From the NCBI GenBank assembly GCA_026419775.2, contig JAOPGA020000730.1, positions 1 through 64,000 of the forward strand: a DNA stretch of 64,000 nt, in the 5' to 3' direction. Under the pieces are notes generated by a model, which saw only the letters and a program-made list of their open reading frames with translations, searched no databases and was not told the origin of the DNA. The DNA comes from Acrasis kona. Taxonomy: Eukaryota > Heterolobosea > Eutetramitea > Acrasida > Acrasidae. The position numbers and the translations under genes were made by a program. Below are positions 50,828-62,629 of the stretch, one piece after another (position 1 is the first letter of the stretch; the number at the start of each line of letters is the position of its first letter).

Positions 50828-53800
50828 ATGAAATCGCAAATCCAAAACAGCTACAGATCGATAAACTGTCGGACAAATGGTCTTAATGGTACGACCAAAC
50901 TTTCAAATCGGGTTCCGTGTAATCCAACAACAAAGAAGACGAAATCTAGTTCAATGCCCTCAAATATACCAGATGTTATAGTACGCAATAAACCATATTT
51001 GATCTAACTAGATTAGTTGAGTACGGTGATTAAAAACAAGGTTAGTGGTATCACAGTGGAGCCACACAAAATAAGTGTGGTGGAAAAATATGTGTCTGTT
51101 GTGGACACTGTTCCGGAAAACCTACAGAATGCAGAAACAGTATTTTTAAGTAATAACTGCATCTCCACTCTGTTTGGCTTAAAACAATTTAAAAATATCA
51201 AAACATTATCAATAGCAAATAACTGTGTAAGATTATCAACTGCCGATTTTTGACACTCCTAGATTTCATCATTTTCAGAACTCGATCATTTGAGAGAATT
51301 GACCCAACTTAAAAATATTAATTTGGAGTTCAATCCAATTTCTCAAATGCCCTACTATCGATATCACGTCATTTACAGCATACCACAAATTAAAATCATC
51401 GATGGGAAGGACGTATCTGCACAAGAGAGATCAAAGTATCTATCCACAATCAAGAACGAAGATGGCAAGCTAGCGTTAATGTTTTCAAATGAACAGCAAA
51501 TCGCTAGAATATGTAGAGGATTAGAAGAGTTTCGATCTAGCACGGAGGTTAGACGTCGTGTTCTTTACAACATATCAAACCAAACTCAACTCGACCTGAA
51601 TGAGGTTAGTAATGTTGATTTGGTAATTGAATGTTTTGAGATGGAAACAATTCTTACAGAAGAGGACAGACTTCACATTTACGACGTCCTCCGCAAAGAA
51701 GTTCGAAAAGTATATAATCTTCGAATGTTCGGAGGCACCACAAAGGAAGCACCTAGAGTCAAAATCTCAGATCCATGGGAATCTTGTTACGCTGAAGTTA
51801 TGCACAATCAAAGTATTCGATTATCAGAGCTTAAGAGTGAACTCAACGAGGAACTAAAAAACATATCGGAACACGACGAACACTTACAAAAAAGCAATGA
51901 TACAGGAAGCATTGTAGCAGACGAAATACGCAAAGTAATTGACCACATCATAAGAGACGAAGAGACCAACATTGAAAAACAAGACTACCAAACAACAACA
52001 TTCCGAACAAACAATGCAACCACTCTAGTACATTCCCTTCCACCCAAACAAAACGAACCAACAAATGAAGAACCGACATCCACCACAACAAAACGACCCT
52101 CGACAACGACCAATACCCACAACCAAATCATTTACACAAAATCAAAAAACATCATTCCCGAACCACAACAAACAAACATCACGCGCAATCACCACAACAA
52201 TGAATCACAACAACAACAACATGAAGCCCTACAACAAATCAACTCTAGATTAAAATCAAAATTAGAATCCTTCAAAAATCAAAACGAATCAAACGTAAGA
52301 AGAGCCCAAACAGAACGAGATCAATTCACAGACGAAATCAAGATCCTTCGAAAACAATTATTAGAAAACCAACAACATTCCATCTCACAATCCGCACAAC
52401 TCAAACAAGAATACGAAAACAAGGAAAAACAATTTCACATTGATTTACAAAACCTGAAAAATCAATTACATGAATTACAAATCACACAAAATGACGAAAA
52501 GGAATCAATCCACAAAAATCAATTATTACAATTCACAAAAAATGAACATGAATTGGAACAAGTTAAAAAAACAGCATTGCAATATCAATTAGAGCTCGAA
52601 AAAATCTACAATCAAGAAAATCAATTTCAAACGGCCATTCATCATCACGAACGCACATTATTAAAGAATGGATTCCATCAATTAAAAAAATCAATCGCCA
52701 CATCAAAACAAATTACCAAAATACAATTACATTTCAATAAAGCATGTGATTTGAACCTGAAACAAAAAGTCATCTCCAAATGGATCATGCATCTCAAAAT
52801 GAAACAATTTCTCAAAAAGAAAAATCAATCAAATATTCAAAATTTAATTGATTTGTGGAACCAAAAATATCATATTAGGTCCTTACAATCCATTCAATTA
52901 CTCAAAAAGAAAAAATATTATTTTAATCAATTCAAATTAAAAACAAATCAAATCCATCACATTCAATTACTACAAGAGAGAGCAATTTTACATTACAACC
53001 TTTCAATCAAGTCCAAATGCTTTTCAAAATGGAACCAATCACTTTTGTCCATTCAATCACAAAGTGAAGAAATTTCACAAAATGTAATTCAATTCCAATC
53101 CAAATTAGTCACAAAAAAGTATTTCAAATTATGGAAGTACTTGTATCAAAAGAGAATTGAGTTATACAACAAAATGCATTTTGATCAAATTCGAAATTTG
53201 AAAATTTCAATTTTTAATCAATGGCATCATTCACAAGTATCCAAATCAACACAGCGCCTAAATCACCTTTCATCTCTACAATTCAATCAACAATTCATAA
53301 TCAAGAAATTCTTTTCCATTTGGAAACATTTATACATTCAAAAGCAATCTACTTTATTGGCACTCAACCACTACAAACAAGCAAAGAACCAAAAAACAAT
53401 TGAATTATTTTTCAAAGAATGGAAATTAAAAATCAAATCAAAGAAATTAAAAAAGCTAAAATTAGCAAAATCTTTTGATTTTTATTTCCATCAATTATAC
53501 ATCAAATCATTCGCTGTACTAAAGAATTACACGACTCGTCGTAAATTAAAATCAAAATCCAATCAAATTGCTGATTCAAATTTCAAAAATGTGATTTTAC
53601 AACGATGGAGAAGACAATTACAAATCATGAGAAATGATTACCGAACCATGAACAAAGCTATTCAATGGCACCAAACACAATTTAAATTCAAAATCAAAAG
53701 TTCATTACAAAAATGGAAAATCATTACAAAGTACAATCAATCTCTCTTACAAATCAAAAATATTGTGAATGGTAGATGGAACCGTTGCTTCATGAGAATG

Positions 53801-54715
53801 TTGATTTGTAAATGGAGAAATTTACATTACAATAAAATCAAGAATCATTACAACGATTCAAAATCAAAATTGAATGAATTGAATGTAATCATGCAACACA
53901 CCATATCCAAATCATCGCAAACACAATTAGAGAATGTGCAAATTGTTCAGAGATTGCATCAAGTCACTGCTGATTGTGCCCAATTGAAATTAAAATGTAG
54001 CGAATTAGATTCTTGCGTATTACAACATCAAGAAGAAAAAAAGGAATTTGAAATGATAGATTCATCACTAAGGGATGAAATTGAAAATTTGAAATGTGAA
54101 TTACAACAATTGAAAAATGCACCTCTACCTCCACCACCTACCAATGTTGTTGATGAAGAAAAAATGCATATGGAACAACAACAAATGTTACATTCCACAA
54201 GAATGTTAATTGATGAGAAAATCAAATTGGAAAAGAAATTAGATGCATCTCTTCAAGATCATCAATCTACTAAAGAAAGGTTAAATTCATGTTTGGAGAT
54301 GATTGGATCATTAAAGTTGTTATTAGAGGAGAAAAACAAGAAGCACTCTAGTGAGATTGAAATGTTGAAATCACAAATGAGCATGGAGATGAAACAAAGG
54401 ATGAATGCATTTGCAAATCAAAAATATGAAATGGATTTGTTGCATTCAACATCATCAGTCAAGCAACATCATCATGTAGGTCGTGAATCATATGTACATC
54501 TTGTACAAGATGAAAAATTTAATAAAAATTTAAATCAGCATTTTAATGTGATGCATCGCCATCAAGATGAAATTAAAAATTTTGAATCTTCTAGTTTAAT
54601 TTCCAGTGATAGTTTTATGGAATCTAGTGTAAATTCTACAAACAGTCACAGTGAAGATTTGGATCTTGAATTTAATAAAATGCAACAACAAATCGCGAGG
54701 TTGAATGCAAGGTGA
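50828..54715 (+). CDS. LRR / coiled-coil / Sfi1-type repeat centrosomal protein
   Basis: Exons 50828-50980, 51017-51226 and 51263-54715, with two 36-nt introns; 1271 residues. Exons 2-3 encode leucine-rich repeats (AETVFLSNNCISTLFGL, IKTLSIANNC/ISSFSELDHL, LKNINLEFNPIS) and an LRR cap (YSIPQIKIIDGKDVS) as in centrosomal LRR proteins (LRRCC1/CEP97/VFL1). Then come a disordered Thr/Asn/Gln region, a coiled coil, and about ten spaced Sfi1-like motifs with an aromatic-x2-Trp core (ISKWIMHLK, FSKWNQSL, FKLWKYLY, FNQWHHSQ, FSIWKHLY, FKEWKLKI, LQRWRRQL, LQKWKII, ICKWRNLHY). A second coiled coil ends the protein. Sfi1 repeats bind centrin. Probable role at the microtubule-organising centre or basal body. 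Confidence 0.82.
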
Positions 54716-54831
54716 TTGATTGTAAATAAAAATGTATTTTTATGTTATTTTTGATTTTTTCTGGTTGAGTTGTGTTGAGCGCCAAGGGTTGTCAGTTTCT
54801 CTCCATTGAAGCTTTCGAAAAATTAACCAAT

Positions 54832-55899
54832 ATGAGCGACAACGATAGAGGTTCTGGTGTGTATGGTGGTGATCTGTTTCGGACTCAAAGTAAAATCAAA
54901 CTACCAGCAAAGCCCACTATTGATGGTTCTCCTCAAGGAGCAAATCATTCATCTAGAAACACATTATCTGACGACGTTGGTTTTGCGACAAATCTTTCGG
55001 ATGAAATTGAAAAAATGAAGAAGAAAGACGAAATGTACGATAAACAATTCCAGAATTATGAAAAGTATTTGAACCCGATAAGTCCCAAATTCTCAGGAAC
55101 CAATTCCACCTATTCTTTTGAAGGAAACGAAAATTTAATATCACACATTGATGAACTGCTTGAAGAGTTTAGAAGAGAAACAAACCTTGTCAGACAAAAT
55201 GCTCTGTCCGTAACAGCTAACCAACTTACGGATACTTTTAAACCGAGGGAAGTTTCGTTCGAGAAGCTAGAACCACCGCCACTACCTGTCTCAGAGTCGG
55301 GTCCAAAGACAACGTTTGAACCAGATTATGAAGTAGAATACGAAAACACACTCAAATCCAGAACACCTTCATCTAAAAACCAATATGCTCTCGATCACTA
55401 TCACGTTGCAGAACCAGATACACCAAACATGCACAAGACACCGAAAGCTGTTAAAGGATCAGAACACTTGGTATCACCGTCTCCATTCACCAGGTTAAAA
55501 AATTCAGATGCCAAAGGATTCTCCTCATCACCCCTATCTCAACCAGATTTCAACCAATCACCACTCAATCACACATTCAACAGATCACCAGTCGACAATA
55601 ACACTTTTAACCAAACGCTCAACAGCCCAACCAACAACACCAGAACACAACAAACCCTATACGCACCCTACTTTCACTCTCTAGAAAACAACAACACCAC
55701 AACTGCACCAGAACAAATCCCTCCACCAAGAACAAACAACAACCACGAAGAAATCACATCGCTCAAGGTAGAAAACATTCAACTACGTGATCAAGTCAAT
55801 AAACTCCAATCACAAGTAGCATCACTACAAACACGCATGGATGGATTAGAATCAAACATGGATCACATTTTGAAATTATTAACAATGCAACATTTATAA
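54832..55899 (+). CDS. Hypothetical protein with C-terminal coiled coil
   Basis: 355 residues from the ATG at 54832. Mostly Ser/Pro/Asn-rich and disordered, with proline-rich patches (EPPPLPVSESG, QIPPPRTNNN). A 45-residue leucine heptad coiled coil ends the protein (EITSLKVENIQLRDQVNKLQ). Repeated PxxF-type elements (QSPLNHTFNRSPVDNNTF). No known domain. Its stop is 18 bp from the stop of the convergent BAG6-like gene. Confidence 0.6.
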   Translation: MSDNDRGSGVYGGDLFRTQSKIKLPAKPTIDGSPQGANHSSRNTLSDDVGFATNLSDEIEKMKKKDEMYDKQFQNYEKYLNPISPKFSGTNSTYSFEGNENLISHIDELLEEFRRETNLVRQNALSVTANQLTDTFKPREVSFEKLEPPPLPVSESGPKTTFEPDYEVEYENTLKSRTPSSKNQYALDHYHVAEPDTPNMHKTPKAVKGSEHLVSPSPFTRLKNSDAKGFSSSPLSQPDFNQSPLNHTFNRSPVDNNTFNQTLNSPTNNTRTQQTLYAPYFHSLENNNTTTAPEQIPPPRTNNNHEEITSLKVENIQLRDQVNKLQSQVASLQTRMDGLESNMDHILKLLTMQHL

Positions 55900-55917
55900 A
55901 AATATTTTTATTCATCA

Positions 55918-58445
55918 TCAATCGAGGTCTTGTTCTTCTTCTTCGGACTCTTCGGAGTATCTTGATTCCTCTTTCTCTTGTTCGACTACAACACCGCCCT
56001 GTTAAGCTAAGAAATAAAAAAAACAAAACAAGATTACCTTTCTGCCAGAATAAGCTTCGCTCTGTTGCGTATTGACGCCCGTGTTGTTATTCATCACCAA
56101 TCGATCTTGTTGCAACGTGTTGGTAATTCTCTCGATCGTCTCTTCGTCCAAATCTTGTCCCCACTGCTGTTGTTGTCTAACTAATTGTTGTGGTCTTTGA
56201 ACCGATTGTTGTTGTTGTTGTTGAACAATTGCTCGTTGTTGTTGTTGTTGTTGTTCGACTGGACTAGAAGGAGATGCACTCGTGGTGGTGGTGGTAGTAG
56301 CAACAGAAGAAGATGATGGTGCCTCTGTGAACGAAAATTCACGCTGTGGATGTAAATTCTTATAAATCAAATAATTGCGATTGATAAAATCGGTGCATGC
56401 ATTCACCACAAATCCGCTCAATGCGCTCAAATTGGATGGCAATCCGCTCATCAACTTTTTGACCAACAAGTTGACCATGGTGTTGCTGTAGATTGGATTG
56501 TTGACGAATCGAACGGTCATCAAATCAACCAATTCACCAGTGCACATGTACACCACTTGCTTGATGCAACTGCTAAATGTAGAATCACGATCCGATCGTA
56601 AAATGTGAGAATAATTAGAAGCGATGGATTCCGATGTGGAATCGTCCATGATCAAATCAATCACGCACGATAAATACGTTCGTAAGATTTTGATCGAATC
56701 CGAAATCAACGAATCTACTTGGTTGGTTCCCTCGTTGAGCGCATTCATGATTTCTGCATCTCGTCGACATTCTTGTTCGATGAATGTTAATGCTCTCTCT
56801 ACGAGCTGCGAACGAGTGGTTCCGTCGACGAGGTATCGCTCTAGCAAGTGATCCCTGATGGGTTGTCTTGTGGATTCCAATACGCTCCAATCGCCTGATG
56901 CAAGGGATGTGATTCCGCTCATGCGTAGATTGCTGATCGCTACTTGGACGAATGCATCGAATGGATTGTCGCTGTTGACGTCAACGTTGAGAGCAGTTGC
57001 TGCTTGCGTTAACCAATCGGAAACATTTTGTTGTGGTTGTGATTGTGGATTCAAGATGGATGCATTACCATTGTTGCCCATCATGAATGAAAATGGATTT
57101 GATTGTGATGACTGAGATGGTAATGTAGAAGATTGTTGACCGTTGATGAATCCTTGGACCATTGGCATGGCTTGTTGAATGAGTCCATTCAGATCGATTC
57201 CTGCACCACTTCCTACGCTTCCAAGACTTCCTAATAGATTGGCAAATGGATTCACAGGTGGTTGATTGTTCGTGTTGGATTGTGTTGGTTGTTGTTGTGA
57301 TGGAGATGGTTGGGTGAATGGAGATGTTGATGTTGGTTGTTGTTGTTGTTGTTGTTGTGGTGCACCTTGTTGTTGTCTTGAACGAATGTTTTGAACGACG
57401 GAATGAGGTACTTGTACCTGTTGTTCGGATACAATTGTTAATGTGCCACCTTGTGGTTGTGGACCTGTGCTGTGAGTGCGGTGTCTGGTGTGACTTGATT
57501 GCATGTTGATCTGACTTTGAAGCCTTGCTAGTTGATCAGGTAGGGTTGCTAATTCTGATGGAGTCGCATGAACATGGATGTTGATTCCATTCACAGTTGA
57601 TCTTTGAGGCTGTTGCTGTTGTTGATGATTGGGCTGAGTGTGACTTTGTAGTAATTGTAAAAGTGACTGCCTATCATCTGATGTCAAGGGTGTGTTGTTG
57701 GTTAGACTTGCAGTGAGTGCTTGGAGACGTTGCTGGTCTAATTGAGGAGCGACGCGCTGCTGTTGTTGCTGCTGTTGCTGTTGTGGTTGTGGTTGGGCTC
57801 CATTCTGAATGAGTTGGCCAATTGAACTTACAAGCTAAAATTCGTTAGTTAAAATTAAAAGTGAACTTTATATGTACGTTAGTTAACTGGGCGGGTGACT
57901 GAAGCCGTATGGGACCCATGATGGTTTGTTGATGCTGTTGATTGGGACCTTGAGGTCTTGGTGGGATTTGACTAAAAGAATTGGCGCCAGATGTAGGGAA
58001 GTTGAGTGTCGGGGCCTGTGGTTGTTGTGGCTGTGGGGGACCTGAAGGATTTGATGAACTCTGTGTTGCTGCTGACGCTGATCCGCTACTGGTACTGGAG
58101 GATTGATCCGCACCTGCTCTATTTGCGATAGCAACCAAATTCACGATACTGCCTTCTTTGATATCTATGATGGTGGATAAACAAATAACGATAAAGTTGA
58201 AACGTACCATATTCGGAGATCTTAAAATCATCCTTCATTAATTTTCCTTTAATGATCAATCTTTGTTTGTTCGCTTCCATAATGCCCATTGCGGCAAGCT
58301 TCTCTTTGAGCTCCCTTACAGTAGTCTATTCAACAATAAATAATCAATGCCATAACGAACAAACATTTCTTGAGACTTCTACGGTCACAGGGTTACTGCT
58401 CGTTATAAACTTGACGCTTATATTGAACGTATCGGTGTTGGACAT
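55918..58445 (-). CDS. BAG6/Scythe-like ubiquitin-like chaperone
   Basis: Five exons on the minus strand: 58445-58365, 58325-58208, 58164-57878, 57834-56038, 55998-55918; introns 39, 43, 43 and 39 nt. The product is 787 residues. Exons 1-3 build an N-terminal ubiquitin-like domain (FNISVKFITSSNPVTVEV, TTVRELKEKLAAMGI, QRLIIKGKLMKDD, IKEGSIVNLV). A Pro/Gln-rich region with poly-Gln follows. Then comes a helical domain (about 440-600: DNPFDAFVQVAISNLRMSG, ERALTFIEQECRRDAEIM, LVKKLMSGLPSNLS) resembling the BAG6 conserved region, and an acidic C-terminus. BAG6 captures mislocalised membrane proteins and hands them to the tail-anchor or proteasome pathways. Assignment rests on domain order, not on a diagnostic motif. 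Confidence 0.75.
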
Positions 58446-58490
58446 GTTTATAGGAAAGTGATGGCCAAGTTGTCAACCTTGATTACAATT

Positions 58491-59649
58491 TTATTCTGCT
58501 TTTACAACTTTTGATGGTTGGCTGCCCTCATCTTCTGCTTTTCTCTTTTCTCCTACTTGGGCGTCGCTACCTTCGTCCTTTCCACGTCCCTTACCACCTT
58601 TACCACCTCTTCCGCCTTTTCCACCTCTTCCGCCGCGGCCACCTTTGCCTCCACGACCACCTTTTCCACCCTTTTGTCTAGCGGCACCAGCTGCAACCTT
58701 GTCGGCGACCATTCTTTCGTAGAATTCCTTTTCGTCGGATCCTGATGGGACGCTCAACTCAACCTTGTTTCCACCAATTTGTGTCTCCTTAGTGGTCATC
58801 TCTTCTTGTGCCTTCTTTGCAGCGTCGGCTTGTGTATATCTTACTAGTGCTTGTGTCTTATCATCCTTGTATGGGAAGTCAACATATGCTGCCGACCCGT
58901 ATTCGTTGGCAATGTCTTTGATGGTTGCGAAAGTGACATCGGAGGCCTCACCAATGTTCTTAATGTATAAAAGGCAACCTTCGTCGTATTTTAGCTCCTT
59001 CAAGGCGGATTCTATTTGTGAGTCTAGTTTGGCTTTTTTGGCCTTCTCCTTTTGTTCTTCTCTGCCTTTGGATTTCTCCTCAGACCATTCGGCTCTTGTC
59101 TTGATTATCAAAGGTGCCTCATCTGTCTCTGAAAATTTAAGGTCTTTGTTCTCCAAGAACTTCTTGGCGACTTCCTCAGATTTGAAGAGGATGAATGCAC
59201 TTTGCTTAAAGTCCTTTGTTTGGTTGTGGTATCTCATTCTTACTGCCTCAACCTCACCGAACTTGGAGAAGAAGCCTTGGAGTGAGTCAAGGGTGGAGTC
59301 TTTTGGTAGACCCTTTACATAAACTGTTCTGCTCTCGGCTGTATCAACCTCTGGAAGAGGTGTGATACGTCTCATCATGGTGTTATCGTCAGAAACTTGA
59401 AGCATTGGGCTCTTCTTTGCTGCCTCTACAACAACATTCTTATCTGTTGTGAGCGATTGCATTCTCTTGAATGAAGCAATTGTGTCAACACTTACATCTT
59501 CAATAATGTTATAAACGAAATGTTTTTAAATACTTACATCCTTCAGGGTGGTTTGCAACCAATGCTCTTAAAAAGCGATCTGAAGGGAGGTTGGCATCTG
59601 AAAAATAAAATTCTATTTGCTTTAGGACTTGATCTTGTGTTGAGGCCAT
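58491..59649 (-). CDS. SSB: La protein (La motif, RRM, RGG tail)
   Basis: Exons 59649-59538 and 59497-58491; the 40-nt intron joins NHPEG to YVSVDTIASFKRMQSL. The product is 372 residues. The La motif is clear: QVLKQIEFYFSDANLPSDRF, RALVANHPEG, FKRMQSLTTD. RRM1 begins SRTVYVKGLPKDST, RRM2 LLYIKNIGEASDV. The C-terminus has repeated KGGRGG units and an acidic/basic end with a likely nuclear signal (GEKRKAE). La binds UUU-OH ends of Pol III transcripts, including pre-tRNAs, and would handle the tRNAs of this window. 46 bp separate it from the BAG6-like gene downstream. Confidence 0.95.
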
Positions 59650-59844
59650 GTTGTGTGAAAGTTTCAAACGGTAAGTTCAATTGAATAAGATTACAATAAA
59701 TGGTTGAGTGAATTATAATGAAGAACTTGTGTTGTGAACATAAAGAGTTGTAAATGAAGCCATTATAATTCTTGTCAATCATTGGTGTCGTCTTCAAGAT
59801 GTTGGAGCAGTTTGTTGAAAAGTATTACAACAAAATCTAATCTT

Positions 59845-60720
59845 ATGTATGCCAAGAGAGATCGGAGGAGACCTACCAAAAGACAGAAAATATCAGAAGA
59901 GTATGTAGTGCCGGAAATAGAATGGACCTGTGTTCTTCCCAAAGAAATATTCTCCAAGATATTGTCTTTTATAGGACTTGACGCTTGGCCAGTTATAATA
60001 ACATGCAAAAGCTTCTACTTTTATATGGATACCAACCTTGACCACGCAAAACTTTTGGTGGCACAGTTATTAAATGTCAATTCTACTTCATTGTCTTTGG
60101 ATGATAGCGTCAAGTGGGGGAGACTATTCAAAACTCTAACGAAAAACCACATGAAGGGTAGAATACAACCGATGGTGCCTCAAAGACAAGAAGACATAAA
60201 TCATGTGAGGGAATTGAAATCAAACCTGGAGTCTTTACTTGTTCATATTAGTTTCAAAAAGTATTGTATATGTAATAATATTCCAAATTGGATGCAAGTA
60301 GGAACAATTTTCGATAAACTCGAGCTTACTACTTACGAAAATGACTGCTACGCTGACGTACTTGAGGTCCGTGCCAAATGGCGCCTTGTTTGCCTCACCG
60401 GTAAGGTCATATTATTCACGGCCACATACTATTATGCCGGTGGAACGTGCGAACAAAAGCGCTTCTTTAATTTTAATACGTCACCCAGTATTGACATGAA
60501 GGATTTTGCTTCTGAAGTTACAATTGATGAGGAGAGCCGAAAAAATGTTACTTTGGATGTATTGAAGAAGTATATTTCTATTTGCCTCGCCATGACTGAT
60601 TTAGATTGTACTGAAGACCGAAGTGGATGGAGATATTATGAGGAAAACTTTGACGAAATGTGGAAGGAGAAAGAAGAAGGTAATAATCTAAAAAATAGAT
60701 ACTGCGGACTTTCATACTAG
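59845..60720 (+). CDS. F-box-like protein
   Basis: 291 residues from the ATG at 59845. A basic N-terminus (KRDRRRPTKRQK) is followed by an F-box-like motif near residue 35 (LPKEIFSKILSFIGLDAWPV, ITCKSFYFYM). The rest has no recognised repeats. F-box proteins link substrates to SCF ubiquitin ligases. The frame is open upstream to 59782 without ATG. Divergent with La, about 195 bp between start codons. Confidence 0.65.
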   Translation: MYAKRDRRRPTKRQKISEEYVVPEIEWTCVLPKEIFSKILSFIGLDAWPVIITCKSFYFYMDTNLDHAKLLVAQLLNVNSTSLSLDDSVKWGRLFKTLTKNHMKGRIQPMVPQRQEDINHVRELKSNLESLLVHISFKKYCICNNIPNWMQVGTIFDKLELTTYENDCYADVLEVRAKWRLVCLTGKVILFTATYYYAGGTCEQKRFFNFNTSPSIDMKDFASEVTIDEESRKNVTLDVLKKYISICLAMTDLDCTEDRSGWRYYEENFDEMWKEKEEGNNLKNRYCGLSY

Positions 60721-60786
60721 CGATTAAACAAAAATTGGTTAACAGCATAAAAAAACTATATATTTATAATAAATGATAATTTTCAA

Positions 60787-60879
60787 TGGCGATATGATCG
60801 AGTTTATTACGATACTGGTCTAAGATGGACGACTCAAGTTCGTCTCCGAAAGGGCGTGGGTTCAAATCCCACTGTCGTC
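60787..60879 (+). tRNA. tRNA-Leu (CAA) with 13-nt D-loop insertion and no anticodon intron
   Basis: Acceptor GGCGATA pairs with TGTCGTC; D-stem ATC/GAT; anticodon stem GACGA/TCGTC with loop CTCAAGT (CAA at 60834-60836); long variable arm TCCGAAAGGGC; T-stem GTGGG/CCCAC with loop TTCAAAT; discriminator A; CTTTT follows. The D-loop holds TTATTACGATACT (60803-60815) between GAGT and GGTCTAA. Unlike Lys and Ala, the insertion lies before the conserved GG. Leu-CAA genes often have an intron next to the anticodon in other eukaryotes; none is present here. Confidence 0.92.
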
Positions 60880-60933
60880 ACTTTTATAAAACGATTAACT
60901 ATTACGATTTTTGCATCATAACTGGTTGCTGAT

Positions 60934-61548
60934 TTATTGAAAGGTATTCCCACTCTTATTGCGATAAAGAAATTCACATGTATTACCACGATAAACATTA
61001 TTTAGATCGTGTGTTATTTGTGAGTGTCCAAAAAACATTGCTGTTTGCAGCGCTTGTTGTATGTTGGTTGCTCCTTTTTGAATCATAAGATAGGCAATTG
61101 ATGCATGTCCTCCTGAACACGCACCAAGTAAACCGCCGTTCCAATCTGATGCTCCTCTCTCTATAAGGAGATTGACAATGATATCGTGTCCTCCAAAGCA
61201 TGCATTTAATAAGGCTTCGTCAAGCATATTTGTAAATGTACTGCTGTAATAGTGCGAGTAAGGTTCTTTCAGGTCGGATTCTGTTTTAAGTCTCTTCGGC
61301 GATGGTTTGGAGAAGTTAAATTCATCAAAGTCCCTCCTTTTCATGGAATTTTTGTAAAATGAATTGAGTGCCTCAATGAAGAAATTGCATATGAAAGAAA
61401 TCTTAGAAGCATCAAGATGCAATATGGCTTGAATAACCTTTGTAGATAGTACGTTAGTACCGCAGATATAGTACAAGAAAACCAGAATAGTAAAATCGCC
61501 GCAGTTAATGTCTTGGATCCTCAAATTTTCGTAAAAAGAGCCAATCAA
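60934..61548 (-). CDS. Ankyrin-repeat protein (5' end unresolved)
   Basis: 204 open codons. Three ankyrin-like repeats lie at about 110-185 (ALLNACFGGHDIIVNLLIER, GLLGACSGGHASIAYLMIQK, ALQTAMFFGHSQ). The N-terminal half is helical with a basic patch (PSPKRLKTES). No ATG occurs at the upstream end, so a first exon is missing or start codons are internal. Such ankyrin proteins are numerous in amoebae; partner unknown. Confidence 0.6.
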   Translation of the reverse strand: MIGSFYENLRIQDINCGDFTILVFLYYICGTNVLSTKVIQAILHLDASKISFICNFFIEALNSFYKNSMKRRDFDEFNFSKPSPKRLKTESDLKEPYSHYYSSTFTNMLDEALLNACFGGHDIIVNLLIERGASDWNGGLLGACSGGHASIAYLMIQKGATNIQQALQTAMFFGHSQITHDLNNVYRGNTCEFLYRNKSGNTFQ

Positions 61549-61654
61549 TATTACACAACCCTATAGAGTTCCACCAGGTGACGTCCTATCTCACCGATTT
61601 GTCCTCTCATGAATTCCAAAATAAATAAACAAAAGTGAGATCTCTAAACGGGAT

Positions 61655-62560
61655 TTATTTCCTAGCAAGTAAAAGTAGAAGCATTTCTCCAATTACAGCA
61701 GCTTCTATAACATTTTCATCCAATAGAGGCGTCATATACTCTCCTTTTTGAATCCGAATATCGGTCACTCTTTGAACGCCTCCATAACAGCTTGACCACA
61801 AGGACCCATTCTCAGCTACAAAATAATATCGACCTGCACAGGGAACAATTTGCTTCACTCCACCTGAATTCTCTAATAACTCTCTATCAATAAAAATTCT
61901 TGTCCATGAATAAACTCTATCACTACTAGCCAAGCCTTTTGAGTTGCCAACAACAAAGCATCGGTTATCCCCTTTTTGATTTGTTACAATATTTTAACTC
62001 AATCGAGAACTTACATGTCCAAAGTAGCGATGATTTTTCATTGCTAATTAAAAACCTGACTGTTGATGGGTTTTCGAATCTTAGATCTAAACTATGATCT
62101 GGTACAAAATCACCATGGTCATCTTTGTACCAAATTAAACCATTAGTGGTTATGACCATGATATGGTTTCTTCCCTGTACAATATCAAGAGCGTTATCGC
62201 ACACCATTTCTATGATGCCATTTGATATCCTATGTAACTTTCCAAAGAAGCTGTCTTCATCCTCTGTCTTGTTAATAAAGTTCTAATATAGACGAAATAT
62301 AAACCTGATAATATGTAAAAGGATTGTTCAGTTACGCCAATTTTGAGTACTTTTAGTTCCGGTTCCACAATTTTTTTCAAATCTGTAAATTCTACAAACT
62401 CAAATGTATATAAATCTCCCATAATCTGCTGTCCTCTGATGTAGATCTTAGAGTCCATCGTTAAAACTATAGTGCTATTCTTGAGAACTTTGATTTCCAT
62501 GATGTATTTGTTTGCGAGATTGTCGGCTCCAGTATCATACCAATTATTTGTTTGAAACAT
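61655..62560 (-). CDS. RCC1-like beta-propeller protein, uncertain family
   Basis: Three exons: 62560-62305, 62263-62015, 61971-61655; introns 41 and 43 nt; 273 residues. The repeating pattern of a hydrophobic strand, Gly/Trp turn and D-G-x-L/I-W (STIVLTMDSKIYIRGQQ, HIMVITTNGLIWYKDDHG, RYYFVAENGSLWSSCYGG) resembles RCC1 blades, but the canonical G-x-N-x-x-G-Q-L motifs are missing. The splice sites keep the frame in both junctions (ILS-EDEDSFFG, LLWT-WDNRCFVV). Function unknown. Confidence 0.6.
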
Positions 62561-62629
62561 TGTACTGGAAAGTACGTACGTTAGATTGTCTGTACTACTA
62601 TAGCGGTTAGATTTATAGTACTCATGGTC

